DNA of 64,000 nt, taken from Thermopolyspora flexuosa (GTDB lineage Bacteria; Actinomycetota; Actinomycetes; Streptosporangiales; Streptosporangiaceae). This document shows positions 27,416 through 39,543 of the stretch, one piece after another. The translations under genes were made by a program, and so were the position numbers. The stretch spans positions 3,906,001 to 3,970,000 of the forward strand of contig NZ_VFPQ01000001.1 of assembly GCF_006716785.1 (NCBI RefSeq), given 5' to 3'. The notes below the pieces were generated by a model that saw only the letters and a program-made list of their open reading frames with translations, made no database searches and was not told the origin of the DNA. Numbering within the stretch: the first letter of the stretch is position 1; every line of letters starts with the position of its first letter.

Positions 27416-27817
27416 TCAGGCGTGGTCGAGCAGGTGGGCGCTCGGCGGCGCCGCCTCCAGCCAGGCGAGGAACCCGGTGAGGGCGTCCTCGCTCATCGCG
27501 AGGGTGACCGCGCCGCAGTCGACCGCCCAGTACCCCTTGGGGCCGTCGATGCCGTCGAGCCGACGGCGGCTGGAAATCTCGAGGCCGCGCCTCGCGATCG
27601 CGTGGCGCGGCCTCAGACGTACCGCAAAGAACGGGATCCAGTGGAGCTCGCCGCCGGCGTAGCGGGCCACCCCGCGACGCCAGCCCGAGCCGGCGGTGCG
27701 GAGCCGACAGATGATCGTGCCCCGCGAGCGCGCCAGCAACAGCGCGCGTACCGCGATGAGGGCGGCGGCCAGCAGCAGGACCGCGGCGATCGTCAGTGCC
27801 GCAAGCGCCACCCTCAT
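27416..27817 (-). CDS. DUF2550 membrane protein
   Basis: A 133-residue protein with one N-terminal membrane helix (about 5-28, ALTIAAVLLLAAALIAVRALLL) and a basic cytoplasmic domain matching DUF2550. Family features seen are GTIICRLR, GWRRGVARY with the following aromatic residues, LEISSRR and AMSEDALTGFLAWLE. Function unknown; the family is confined to actinobacteria and typically directly follows atpC, as here (19 bases after its stop). That placement suggests co-transcription with ATP synthase. GGAGG directly abuts the ATG at 27817, so the GTG two codons later (27811) is an equally good start. Confidence 0.85.
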   Translation of the reverse strand: MRVALAALTIAAVLLLAAALIAVRALLLARSRGTIICRLRTAGSGWRRGVARYAGGELHWIPFFAVRLRPRHAIARRGLEISSRRRLDGIDGPKGYWAVDCGAVTLAMSEDALTGFLAWLEAAPPSAHLLDHA

Positions 27818-27836
27818 CCTCCGTTTCGTTCGACGA

Positions 27837-28238
27837 TCAGACCTCTACGCCCGCGGCGCGCAGCCGGGCACGCGCCCGCTTGGCCTCAAGCTGGGCGTCG
27901 AATCCGGTGCCCTCGGCGTCGATGGAGGCGAGCGCCCGGTTGAGGGCGTCACGGGCGGCGGCGACGTCCACCTCGGAGCCCAGCTCGGCCGCCTCGGCGA
28001 GCACCGAGACGTCGTTGTTCGCCACGGCGATGAACCCGCCGTGGACCGCGGCCACGAGGTCGTCCCCGTCCCCGCGCTTCACCGTCAGCACCCCGCCGTC
28101 GACGAGGATGCCGAGTACCGGGGCGTGGTTAGGCATGATACCGATCTCGCCGTCGACCGTCTTGGCAATCACCATGTCGGCCTCGCCGGACCAGATCTCA
28201 CGCTCCGGCGAGACGACGCCGACGCGCAGCTTGGCCAT
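27837..28238 (-). CDS. atpC: ATP synthase epsilon subunit
   Basis: Central-stalk subunit that couples rotation and can inhibit ATP hydrolysis. The 133 residues show the beta-sandwich N-domain (KLRVGVVSPEREIWSGEADMV, then GEIGIMPNHAPVLGIL) and a C-terminal helical part with EAAELGSEVDVAAAR. Last F1 gene of the operon, 50 bases after atpD. The ATG is preceded by GGAGAGAGGA. Confidence 0.95.
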   Translation of the reverse strand: MAKLRVGVVSPEREIWSGEADMVIAKTVDGEIGIMPNHAPVLGILVDGGVLTVKRGDGDDLVAAVHGGFIAVANNDVSVLAEAAELGSEVDVAAARDALNRALASIDAEGTGFDAQLEAKRARARLRAAGVEV

Positions 28239-28288
28239 CCTGATCCTCTCTCCTATCCCGCGTCAGGTGTCCCGTTGTCCTCGAGAGG

Positions 28289-30626
<2,338 letters not shown>

Positions 30627-30629
30627 CTG

Positions 30630-32282
30630 CTACTTCTTCTCCGCCCGCGGGCGTACGTGCCGGACGACCTTCTCCTGACCGACGGCGTCCTCCTCGAGCG
30701 CCTCGACCGGCTCGTCCGCGAAGAGGAGCTGGCCGGAGGAGGTCTGGAAGCCCTTCTTGAACTCGGTGACGGCCTCCTTCAGCAGGGTGACCGTGTCGTC
30801 CGAGAGGGCCTTGGTCTCGCGGATCGTGTCGTAGATGCCCTTGTAGTTCCGGCCGACGTAGTCGAGGAACTCGGTCTCGAACCGGCGCACGTCCTCCAGC
30901 GGCACCTCGTCGAGGTGGCCGTTGGTGCCGGCCCAGATCGACACGACCTGCTGCTCGACCGGGTACGGGCTGTACTGCGGCTGCTTCATCAGCTCCATGA
31001 GCCGCGCACCGCGCTCGAGCTGCGCCCGGGACGCGGCGTCGAGGTCGGAGGCGAAGGCCGCGAACGCCTCGAGCTCCCGGTACTGCGACAGGGCGAGACG
31101 CAGCGTACCGGCGACGGTCTTCATCGCCTTGATCTGCGCCGAGCCACCGACTCGGGAGACCGAGATACCGGGGTTCATCGCCGGGCGCTGACCGGCGTTG
31201 AACAGGTCGGTCTCCAGGAAGCACTGGCCGTCGGTGATGGAGATGACGTTCGTCGGGATGTACGCCGAGATGTCGTTGCCCTTGGTCTCGATGATCGGCA
31301 GACCGGTGAGCGAGCCGCCGCCCATCTCGTCCGAGAGCTTGGCGCAGCGCTCCAGCAGACGGGAGTGCAGGTAGAACACGTCACCGGGGAACGCCTCACG
31401 GCCCGGCGGGCGGCGCAGCAGCAGCGAGATGGCACGGTAGGCGTCCGCCTGCTTCGACAGGTCGTCGAAGATGATCAGGACGTGCTTGCCGTTGTACATC
31501 CAGTGCTGGCCGATCGCGGACCCGGTGTAGGGCGCGATGTACTTGAAACCGGCCGGGTCGGAGGCCGGGGCGGCGACGATGGTGGTGTACTCCATCGCGC
31601 CCGCCTCCTCCAGGCGGGCCTTCACCTGCGCGATCGTGGAGCCCTTCTGGCCGACCGCGACGTAGATGCAGCGCACCTGACGCTGCGGGTCGCCGGAGAG
31701 CCAGGCCTCGCGCTGGTTGAGGATGGTGTCGACCGCGATCGCGGTCTTACCGGTCTGCCGGTCGCCGATGATGAGCTGGCGCTGGCCACGGCCGATCGGC
31801 GTCAGCGCGTCGATCGCCTTGATACCGGTCTGCAGCGGCTCCTTCACCGACTGGCGCTGCACCACCGAGGGGGCCTGCAGCTCGAGGGCGCGCAGCGTCT
31901 CGGCCTCGATGGGGCCCTTGCCGTCGAGCGGGTTGCCCAGCGGGTCGACCACGCGGCCGAGGAACGCGTCGCCCACCGGCACCGACAGCACCTCACCGGT
32001 GCGGCGGACGGTCTGGCCCTCCTCGATGCCCTCGAAGTTACCGAGGATGACGACACCGATCTCGCCCACGTCGAGGTTGAGCGCCAGGCCGCGCGTGCCG
32101 TCCTCGAACTCCAGCAGCTCGTTCGCCATCGTCGAGGGCAGGCCGGAGACATGGGCGATGCCGTCGCCGCAGTCGACGACGGTCCCGATCTCCTCGCGGG
32201 CCGCGCCTTCCGGCTCGTAGGCCTGGACGAAGCGCTCAAGCGCGTCCCGGATCTCGTCCGGCCGGATCGTCAGCTCCGACAT
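30630..32282 (-). CDS. atpA: ATP synthase alpha subunit
   Basis: Non-catalytic nucleotide-binding F1 subunit. Walker A is GDRQTGKT (173-180), with the adenine-contact region QRQSVKEPL and the arginine-finger segment [14 protein letters not shown]. The C-terminus extends to 550 residues with a charged tail ending [10 protein letters not shown], the kind of extension known to suppress hydrolysis in mycobacteria; here that is inferred. The ATG at 32282 has GGGAGACGG upstream, 39 bases after atpH. Confidence 0.97.
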   Translation of the reverse strand: MSELTIRPDEIRDALERFVQAYEPEGAAREEIGTVVDCGDGIAHVSGLPSTMANELLEFEDGTRGLALNLDVGEIGVVILGNFEGIEEGQTVRRTGEVLSVPVGDAFLGRVVDPLGNPLDGKGPIEAETLRALELQAPSVVQRQSVKEPLQTGIKAIDALTPIGRGQRQLIIGDRQTGKTAIAVDTILNQREAWLSGDPQRQVRCIYVAVGQKGSTIAQVKARLEEAGAMEYTTIVAAPASDPAGFKYIAPYTGSAIGQHWMYNGKHVLIIFDDLSKQADAYRAISLLLRRPPGREAFPGDVFYLHSRLLERCAKLSDEMGGGSLTGLPIIETKGNDISAYIPTNVISITDGQCFLETDLFNAGQRPAMNPGISVSRVGGSAQIKAMKTVAGTLRLALSQYRELEAFAAFASDLDAASRAQLERGARLMELMKQPQYSPYPVEQQVVSIWAGTNGHLDEVPLEDVRRFETEFLDYVGRNYKGIYDTIRETKALSDDTVTLLKEAVTEFKKGFQTSSGQLLFADEPVEALEEDAVGQEKVVRHVRPRAEKK

Positions 32283-32321
32283 CTTGATTCCGTCTCCCTA
32301 TTCATCGCCGCACCGCTCTCC

Positions 32322-33131
32322 CTAGCCGGCCAACCGGCGGCGGACTTCTTCGATACGTCCCAGGATGGTGGTGTCGATGACCTCGTCTCCGATGCGGACC
32401 GAGAAGCCACCGATCACCTTCGGATCCACCTCGCAGTTGAGGCGGATGTCGCGACCGTAGGTCGCGCTGAGCCACGCCGCGAGCCGGCCCCGCTGTGCGT
32501 CGCTGAGCGGCACGGCGCTGCGTACCACGGCCACCAGGCGCTGCCGCTGCTCGGCGACGAGCCGCCCGAACTCCTCCAGGGCTGCCTCCAGGCTACGTCC
32601 TCTCGGATGCACGACGACCTGGGCGATCAGTCGCAGCCCGGAGGGGGTGACCCGGTTGCGCAGCAGGTCCTCCAGGAGCGCCCGCTTGCGCTCCGCGGGA
32701 ATCGAGGGGTCGGACAGGGTCCACTGCAGCTGGGCGTGACCCTGGACGATCCGGCCGAACCGGAACAGCTCGTCGTCCAGATCGTCCAGCCGGCCCTGCC
32801 CCTCCGCCTCGGCCACGGTCGCGACCACACCGAACCGCTCGAGCACGTCGGCGAGGTCACGGGGCCGCGCCCACTTGGCCTCGGCGGCCGCGACGGCCGT
32901 CTCCAGTGCGGCCGGGCACACCTTGCCCTCGAGCAGCACGCGCATGACCTGCGCCTTCTGCTCGGCGGGGCGGGTGGGGTCGGCCACGGCGCGGCGCAGC
33001 CCGTGCTCGCGATCGAGCAGGTCGGCGATCGCGAACAGGTCATCGGCCAGCGTGCCGAAGTCGGCCGAGCCCGCGGCGCTGTTGAACCGCTCTTCGACCT
33101 CGGCGAGCGAGGTCCTGCTCACACCTCTCAT
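32322..33131 (-). CDS. atpH: ATP synthase delta subunit
   Basis: Peripheral-stalk subunit joining b to the F1 head. The 269 residues match the long actinobacterial delta: an N-terminal extension (about 1-95), then the OSCP core with RVTPSGLRLIAQVVVHPRGRS and the C-terminal signature VDPKVIGGFSVRIGDEVID. The start at the ATG 33131 (MRGVSRTSL) agrees with family N-termini; the in-frame GTG three codons later has no better signal. It follows atpF by 76 bases. Confidence 0.94.
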   Translation of the reverse strand: MRGVSRTSLAEVEERFNSAAGSADFGTLADDLFAIADLLDREHGLRRAVADPTRPAEQKAQVMRVLLEGKVCPAALETAVAAAEAKWARPRDLADVLERFGVVATVAEAEGQGRLDDLDDELFRFGRIVQGHAQLQWTLSDPSIPAERKRALLEDLLRNRVTPSGLRLIAQVVVHPRGRSLEAALEEFGRLVAEQRQRLVAVVRSAVPLSDAQRGRLAAWLSATYGRDIRLNCEVDPKVIGGFSVRIGDEVIDTTILGRIEEVRRRLAG

Positions 33132-33207
33132 CGGCCGCTCACCGTTCCCAAGCCGGGGTCCGAACCCAGGGCGAACCCCGGGCCGGACCTTGCGTTCACG
33201 TCAACGG

Positions 33208-33762
33208 TCATCCGCGGACCGCCCGCGCGTCGGTGGTGGTGGACTCCAGCTCCTCGAGGAACCGGTCGATGATGCGGCGCTGCCGCGCCTCGTCCTCGAG
33301 GGACTCGCCGACGATGCGGCCGGCCAGCTCGAGGGACAGCCGACCGATCTCCGCGCGGAGCTGGGTGAAGGCGGCCTGGCGGTCCGCCTCGATCTGGGCG
33401 TGCGCCGCCTCGATGATGCGGCGAGCCTCGGCCTGGGCCTCCTCGCGGAGCTCGGCCTTGATCTGCGCGCCCTCCGCCTTCGCCTCCTCGCGGATCCGGG
33501 CCGCCTCCTGCCGGGCCTCGGCGAGCTGGGCGCGGTACTCCTCCAGCGCCCGCTGCGCCTCGGCCTGAGCCTCCTCGGCCCGCTTGATGCCGCCCTCGAT
33601 CGCCTCGGTGCGCTCTTCCAGCGTCTTCTGGATCCGCGGGACGAGCATCCGGCCGACGACGAGGAAGACGACGAGGAAGGAGAAGACGCCGACGACGAGC
33701 TCGTAGGTGTGCGGCAGGATCGGGTTGTTCTCCGCCGCGAGGATCGTGGCTGTCAGTGGCAT
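33208..33762 (-). CDS. atpF: ATP synthase b subunit
   Basis: Peripheral-stalk subunit: one membrane helix (about 22-42, LVVGVFSFLVVFLVVGRML) followed by 120 residues of Ala/Glu/Arg-rich coiled coil, ending LSLELAGRIVGESLEDEARQ. 184 residues. The ATG is behind GGAAGG. It lies between the c-subunit and delta genes as in other actinobacterial atp operons. Confidence 0.95.
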   Translation of the reverse strand: MPLTATILAAENNPILPHTYELVVGVFSFLVVFLVVGRMLVPRIQKTLEERTEAIEGGIKRAEEAQAEAQRALEEYRAQLAEARQEAARIREEAKAEGAQIKAELREEAQAEARRIIEAAHAQIEADRQAAFTQLRAEIGRLSLELAGRIVGESLEDEARQRRIIDRFLEELESTTTDARAVRG

Positions 33763-33796
33763 AGGTCCAGCCTTCCGTCAGTGGTGGGGGGCGTCC

Positions 33797-34027
33797 TTAG
33801 ATGCCCGCGAAGATGAACGGCGCGACCAGACCGATCAGCGCGAGGGCCTCGACGAGAACGAAGCCCAGGAGCATGTTCTGGCGGATCAGGCCGTACGCCT
33901 CGGGCTGACGGGCGATGGCCTGCACACCCTGACCGAAGATCATGCCCACACCGATACCGGGACCGAGGGTGGCGACGCCGTACGCGATGGCGGTGATGTT
34001 GCCGGCGACCTCAGCGAGAGCTGCCAT
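33797..34027 (-). CDS. atpE: ATP synthase c subunit
   Basis: Ring-forming proteolipid, 76 residues, two membrane helices joined by the polar loop RQPEAYG. Helix 1 has the packing motif GPGIGVG. The proton-carrying carboxylate is Glu60 in GFVLVEALALIG. No sodium-binding pattern is evident, so proton coupling is likely. The ATG is behind AAAGGAAA. Confidence 0.97.
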   Translation of the reverse strand: MAALAEVAGNITAIAYGVATLGPGIGVGMIFGQGVQAIARQPEAYGLIRQNMLLGFVLVEALALIGLVAPFIFAGI

Positions 34028-34118
34028 GGGTGATTTCCTTTACTGATCAGGCCGGTGGAACGTCCACCGGTCCGCGCTTACGTACCGGAATGCTTTGACT
34101 ACGGTGGTCTTGGGTAGA

Positions 34119-34937
34119 TCAGTGCTCGGCGTGCAACGAGTTCCCGATGTACATCGCGGCGAGCATCGCGAACAGGTAGGCCTGCAGGAACTGGATGAAC
34201 ATCTCCAGGCCGGTCATCGCGATGGTCACCAGCGTCCCCAGGACGCCGACGGGGAGCCCGAGCACGCTGAAGTTCTGGAAGATGAAGTAGAAGCCGACCA
34301 TGCTGAAGAAGGCCAGGAGCATGTGGCCGGCGAACATGTTCGCGAACAGTCGCAGGGCGTGCGTGGCCGGCGCGAGGATGAGGTTCGAGAGGAACTCGAT
34401 GGGCGCCAGCAGCACGTAGACCGGCTTGGGCACGCCCGGCGGGAACATCATGTTCTTGAAGTAGCCGATCGGGCCCTGGTGCTTGATGCCCAGGTAGATG
34501 CGGAGCAGGTAGACCGCCGCGGCGAGCACGATCGGGAACGCGATGTGGGACGCCACCGGGAACTGGATCACCGGGAAGACGCCCATCAGGTTCCACACCA
34601 GGACCATGAAGAAGATGGAGAACAGCAGCGGCATGAACCGATCGGTGTCCTTGCCGAGGAACGGCCGGCCGATCTGGTCCCGCACGAACGTGTAGCCGAT
34701 CTCACCGATGTTCTGCAGGCCCCGGGGGACGAGCTTGGGGTTGGCGAAGGCGCCCCAGAACACCGCGATCAGGATCACCGCGCTGAGCATGGCGAGCAGC
34801 GTCGGCTTGGTCAGCCAGGTGGGGGCACCCTCCCAGAGCGGGGGGAGGTCGAAGATCTCCGGTCCCGGAGCGTGGAACCCCTCCGGGTCTTCGGCTTTCA
34901 AAGGGAGGGCGGCGAGGAGGAGCGTCGGCGTGTTCAC
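34119..34937 (-). CDS. atpB: ATP synthase a subunit
   Basis: Membrane stator forming the proton half-channels. The 272 residues have a hydrophilic N-terminus and five to six helices. The essential arginine is in THALRLFANMFAGH and the channel-lining polar residues in the last helix FLQAYLFAMLAAMYI. The GTG at 34937 is preceded by AAGGGAA. It follows the small AtpZ-like gene by 58 bases. Confidence 0.95.
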   Translation of the reverse strand: MNTPTLLLAALPLKAEDPEGFHAPGPEIFDLPPLWEGAPTWLTKPTLLAMLSAVILIAVFWGAFANPKLVPRGLQNIGEIGYTFVRDQIGRPFLGKDTDRFMPLLFSIFFMVLVWNLMGVFPVIQFPVASHIAFPIVLAAAVYLLRIYLGIKHQGPIGYFKNMMFPPGVPKPVYVLLAPIEFLSNLILAPATHALRLFANMFAGHMLLAFFSMVGFYFIFQNFSVLGLPVGVLGTLVTIAMTGLEMFIQFLQAYLFAMLAAMYIGNSLHAEH

Positions 34938-34995
34938 GCGGCGTTCCCTTCAACAGTGTTGATCAACAAAAGTTTGTGTGCGCCGACCTGCGCGG

Positions 34996-35211
34996 TCAGC
35001 GACCGTGCTTGAGGTACACGAGGTACACGGCGAGCCCCACTCCGAGGATGACCCCTATGGGGATAAACGCGGACACGCCGGTCCAACGGCTCAACAGCCA
35101 GCCGACACCGCCCCAAACCAGGATTCCCGAGAGAATGTACGCGGGAACTGACCAAGCGGCGTCGGCGAAGGCGCGGCCGTCGTCTTCGGGCGTGCGCTTC
35201 TGCTCGCTCAT
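34996..35211 (-). CDS. AtpZ/AtpI-like small membrane protein
   Basis: A 71-residue protein with two membrane helices (about 22-40 and 48-66) after a charged N-terminus (SEQKRTPEDDGRAF). The helix pattern, GGVGWLLSRWTG then PIGVILGVGLAVYLVY, matches the AtpZ/AtpI family thought to help c-ring assembly or ion supply. Second gene of the atp operon, 72 bases after the preceding gene and just before atpB. Confidence 0.8.
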   Translation of the reverse strand: MSEQKRTPEDDGRAFADAAWSVPAYILSGILVWGGVGWLLSRWTGVSAFIPIGVILGVGLAVYLVYLKHGR

Positions 35212-35283
35212 CGCGGCCCCGACGATAGCAGGTGGGAAGGGGACTAGTCATATCAGGCCCTTTTCGGTGGACCGGCCGTCGGT

Positions 35284-35709
35284 TCATGGCTCCGCCCGGC
35301 CCGGTGCCTTGGCGACGGAGTCGTCCACGTACAGCATCTTCAGCCTGGTGAACGCCCACACCTCGCCGGCGATCCAGGCGATGGTGCCCGCCACCACGGT
35401 CCAGGCGAAGGTGGGGAAGTGCCATGCGCCGATGCCCTCGAACACCTGCAGCAGGATCCCGATGACGATCACCTTCAGCAGGTAGCTCACCATCGCCGCG
35501 GCGAACATCGCCGTCGGCGAGATGCGACCGGCCCAGCTCACGGCGACGAGGCCGATGGTGAAGAACACCGCCACCAGCAGCACGCCGACGGCCGCGCCGA
35601 GCGCCCCGCTCGCCCCGACGGCGAACAGGGAGACGATCGCGGCCACCAGGCCGACGACGGCCGTGGGCAGCGCCGCGCTCTTGAGTACGCGGACGTCGTT
35701 GACCTGCAT
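35284..35709 (-). CDS. atpI: ATP synthase protein I-like membrane protein
   Basis: First gene of the atp operon: 141 residues, four membrane helices (about 12-30, 35-55, 70-95 and 103-125) with a short hydrophilic tail. The position and the helix content match actinobacterial AtpI, a non-essential assembly factor. The ATG at 35709 has CTGGAG upstream. The 180 bases before it hold the preceding gene's hairpin (35822) and an AT-richer stretch where the operon promoter should lie, but I see no convincing -35/-10 pair. Confidence 0.8.
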   Translation of the reverse strand: MQVNDVRVLKSAALPTAVVGLVAAIVSLFAVGASGALGAAVGVLLVAVFFTIGLVAVSWAGRISPTAMFAAAMVSYLLKVIVIGILLQVFEGIGAWHFPTFAWTVVAGTIAWIAGEVWAFTRLKMLYVDDSVAKAPGRAEP

Positions 35710-35821
35710 CGATGCTCCAGGCGGGTGGTTATCAAGCGAGCGATTGCTACCGAGCAGGACGCATAACGCTCGTCCTTGCTAGTGAAAGGTATCACAAGCT
35801 CGGACAGGTACGCCTTTACCT

Positions 35822-35836
35822 GCCCTTTCGAAGGGC
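35822..35836 (-). terminator. Hairpin after the MraY-like transferase gene
   Basis: GCCCTT / AAGGGC around three bases, 57 bases beyond the transferase stop and upstream of atpI. A second stem (GAACCGC / GCGGTTC, 35871-35894) overlaps the stop codon itself. Confidence 0.4.
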
Positions 35837-35892
35837 CGCCGGGTCGCGCCGGAACGCCGCCCCCGCCCGGGAACCGCGGCGCGGCGGGCGGT

Positions 35893-37530
35893 TCAGTTCC
35901 CCGCGAACAGGCCGCCGTCGGCCCCGCTCCGGCCACGGCCGGTCGGCCCCTGGCCGGTGGAACGCCGCAGGTCAGCGGGCTTGTCGGCGCCCGGCCGCGC
36001 CTCCGCGAGGCCGGTGCGCGGCCGCTCCGCGGGGGCCGTGCCGTACGGGTGACCGCCGCGGATCCGCCGCGCGCCGAGCGGCTTGACCGGGCTGAGCTCC
36101 TGGGTCTCGGCGGCCTGCTCGAGCGCGAAACGTTCCGCGAGGCTGGGGCGGCGCACGCCGGCGAACGGGTCGGCGGGGGCGGCCGCTCCCCCGTCACCCG
36201 GGGCGACGCCGGAGGCGACCGGGCCGCCGGGCGCCGCGGCCGAACCGCCGGACGCCTCGCCGGACGCGCCGCCGGAACGCTCGCCGGACACGCCCGGACG
36301 GGCCTCCGGGCTGTTCGCCGCGGGCGGAACCGGGGACGGCCGGTCCGCGGCGGCGGCCGGCGCGCCCGCGGTGGCCGTGGCCGCGGACGGCCCGCCGCCC
36401 GGCCCGGGCCGTTCGCCGGCCGCCGCGGTGCCGCGGCCCCTGCGCGAGCGCCACTTCGGCAGCCACATGAGCATGAGCACGGCGATCGCGAAGACGACGG
36501 TGAACGGGAAGACGATGAGCGCGACGCCGAAGATCGACAGGCCGACGACGGTGAACGCGAACAGGAACGTCCAGGAGTAGAGGATCAGCACCGCGCTGCG
36601 CTGGGAGTGCCCGGTGTCGAGCAGCCGGTGGTGGAGGTGGCCGCGGTCCGGCGCGAACGGCGACTTGCCGTACGACATGCGGCGGACCACCGCCATGAGG
36701 AAGTCGGCGAGCGGCGGCACCAGCACCGCGACCGGCACCAGCATCGGCAGGATCACCGGGAACCGGTTGAGGTCCGGCAGGATGCTCGGGTCGATCGGGG
36801 TCACCTTGACCATCGACGCCGCGAGCACGAGCCCGAGCAGCATCGCCCCGGTGTCGCCCATGAAGATCTTGGCCGGGTGGAAGTTGTGCGGCAGGAACCC
36901 GGCGCACATGCCGATGAGCAGCGCGGTGATCACCGCGGTGCTGTTGATCCGGGTGTCCTGGATGTCCCACGACAGCGCGATCGAGTACGCGAAGGTGGCC
37001 ATCCCGGCGATCGCCACGATGCCCGCGGCGAGCCCGTCGAGCCCGTCGACGAAGTTCACCGCGTTGATGCTGATCACCACGATGAGGATGGTGACGACCG
37101 CCTGGAGCGTGCTGTCGAGGTTGTAGCCCGCGCCGCCCGGCACCGGGATCGAGGTGAGGCTCATGCCGAAGTAGACCATGAGGCCCGCCGCCCCGATCTG
37201 CCCGGCGAGCTTGACGAAGGGGTCCATGCCCCACCAGTCGTCGAGGAAGCCGGTGACCACGATGAGGCCGCTCGCGGCGAGCAGCGGCAGCATGATCTGT
37301 TCCTGGGCGATCACCTGGCCGACGTACGGCAGGTGGGAGGCGACGAGCAGCCCGACCACGAACCCCGCGTACATGGCGAGGCCGCCCAGCCGCGGCGTGG
37401 GCGTGGTGTGCACGTCTCTCTCACGGATCTCGGGTGCCGCGCCGATGCGGAGGGCGAACCTCCGGACCAGCGGAACCAGCAGGTACGTGACGGCCGCCGT
37501 GACCAGCGCCGTGAGAAGGTATTCGCGCAC
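35893..37530 (-). CDS. Polyprenyl-phosphate sugar-1-phosphate transferase (MraY/WecA family)
   Basis: Integral-membrane enzyme that moves a sugar-1-phosphate (for WecA/TagO relatives GlcNAc-1-P) from a UDP-sugar to decaprenyl phosphate, starting synthesis of a cell-wall glycan linker. About 11 helices span residues 1-355. Catalytic loops are TPRLGG, VTGFLDDWWG (Asp pair), NFVDGLDGLAAG, FHPAKIFMGDTGAM and the cytoplasmic RGHLHHRLL. The last 170 residues (about 375-545) are an Ala/Gly/Pro-rich disordered tail, which makes the protein much longer than the usual 350-400. It is upstream of the atp operon on the same strand and 60 bases downstream of glyA. Confidence 0.92.
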   Translation of the reverse strand: MREYLLTALVTAAVTYLLVPLVRRFALRIGAAPEIRERDVHTTPTPRLGGLAMYAGFVVGLLVASHLPYVGQVIAQEQIMLPLLAASGLIVVTGFLDDWWGMDPFVKLAGQIGAAGLMVYFGMSLTSIPVPGGAGYNLDSTLQAVVTILIVVISINAVNFVDGLDGLAAGIVAIAGMATFAYSIALSWDIQDTRINSTAVITALLIGMCAGFLPHNFHPAKIFMGDTGAMLLGLVLAASMVKVTPIDPSILPDLNRFPVILPMLVPVAVLVPPLADFLMAVVRRMSYGKSPFAPDRGHLHHRLLDTGHSQRSAVLILYSWTFLFAFTVVGLSIFGVALIVFPFTVVFAIAVLMLMWLPKWRSRRGRGTAAAGERPGPGGGPSAATATAGAPAAAADRPSPVPPAANSPEARPGVSGERSGGASGEASGGSAAAPGGPVASGVAPGDGGAAAPADPFAGVRRPSLAERFALEQAAETQELSPVKPLGARRIRGGHPYGTAPAERPRTGLAEARPGADKPADLRRSTGQGPTGRGRSGADGGLFAGN

Positions 37531-37590
37531 GGACCTAGTTTCCCGAATTGCCCGGCCTCAGGGGCCGGAAATCGTCACACAACCAACCGT

Positions 37591-38850
<1,260 letters not shown>

Positions 38851-39144
38851 GTCGCACACCCCCGTGCCGGCCGCCCCGGTCCCTCGCCCGGGCGGCCTCG
38901 CCGTGCCTTCCGCTCGCGTCCGGCCGGGCCGTACGGCCGCGCCCCGGGCGTCGGGCGACGCCTCGCCGTACCGCCGGCCGTGCCGACCGAAATCTCGGCC
39001 TACCCCCTTTTCGCCCGCTTTCGACCTAGAGACCCAAAATGAATCCTGGGAACGGGCGATCCGCACCATGCGATGACCGGCCGGTGAACGCCGGTTTCCG
39101 GATCCGGCGGACCGGGCGCGGCGTGCCGGGAGGGCCGATACCGG

Positions 39145-39531
39145 TCAGAACAGGAAGGCGCGGGGGGCATCGGCGCCGCTCGGGATCCACCTCGGGGTGT
39201 CCGCGGCCTCGTCGCTGATCGCGGTGAGCACGCCCTGGCGGTAGAGGCTGAGGCGCTTGCGCCACTCGGCCATGTCCTTCAGGTACCGCTCCGCCACCGG
39301 CGCGTCCCACACCTCCCGGCTCTGGGCCTTCTTCTGCACGTCGGCCAGTGACGCGTTGAGCTTGTCCAGCAGCGGTACGACCTGGTCCCACAGGTCGACG
39401 AGCTTCTGGTACTCGGGGTTGAACACCCAGGTGGTCGCCTGGCCTCCGGGCGCGAGCTGCTCGGCGGGCGACTGCCGGGGCGGCGACTCGCCGGGTGCCA
39501 TCGGCTTCGGCCGGGGCGGGTCAACGAACAT
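39145..39531 (-). CDS. Small helical protein, possibly WXG100-like, partner of the repeat protein
   Basis: I do not recognise this 128-residue protein. After a Pro-rich N-terminus of 35 residues it is predicted largely helical. The first helix is NPEYQKLVDLWDQVVPLLDK. A second hairpin starts at VWDAPVAERYLKDMAEWRKR and runs to about residue 110. A W-x-x-x-x-A/Y-F/Y turn between two long helices is what WXG100/ESX small proteins look like, and that is the only basis for the comparison. The ATG at 39531 lies 12 bases after the stop of the repeat-protein gene, with AAGGA between, so the two are one operon. The tail ends RAFLF. Confidence 0.6.
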   Translation of the reverse strand: MFVDPPRPKPMAPGESPPRQSPAEQLAPGGQATTWVFNPEYQKLVDLWDQVVPLLDKLNASLADVQKKAQSREVWDAPVAERYLKDMAEWRKRLSLYRQGVLTAISDEAADTPRWIPSGADAPRAFLF

Positions 39532-39543
39532 GCGCGATCCTTT

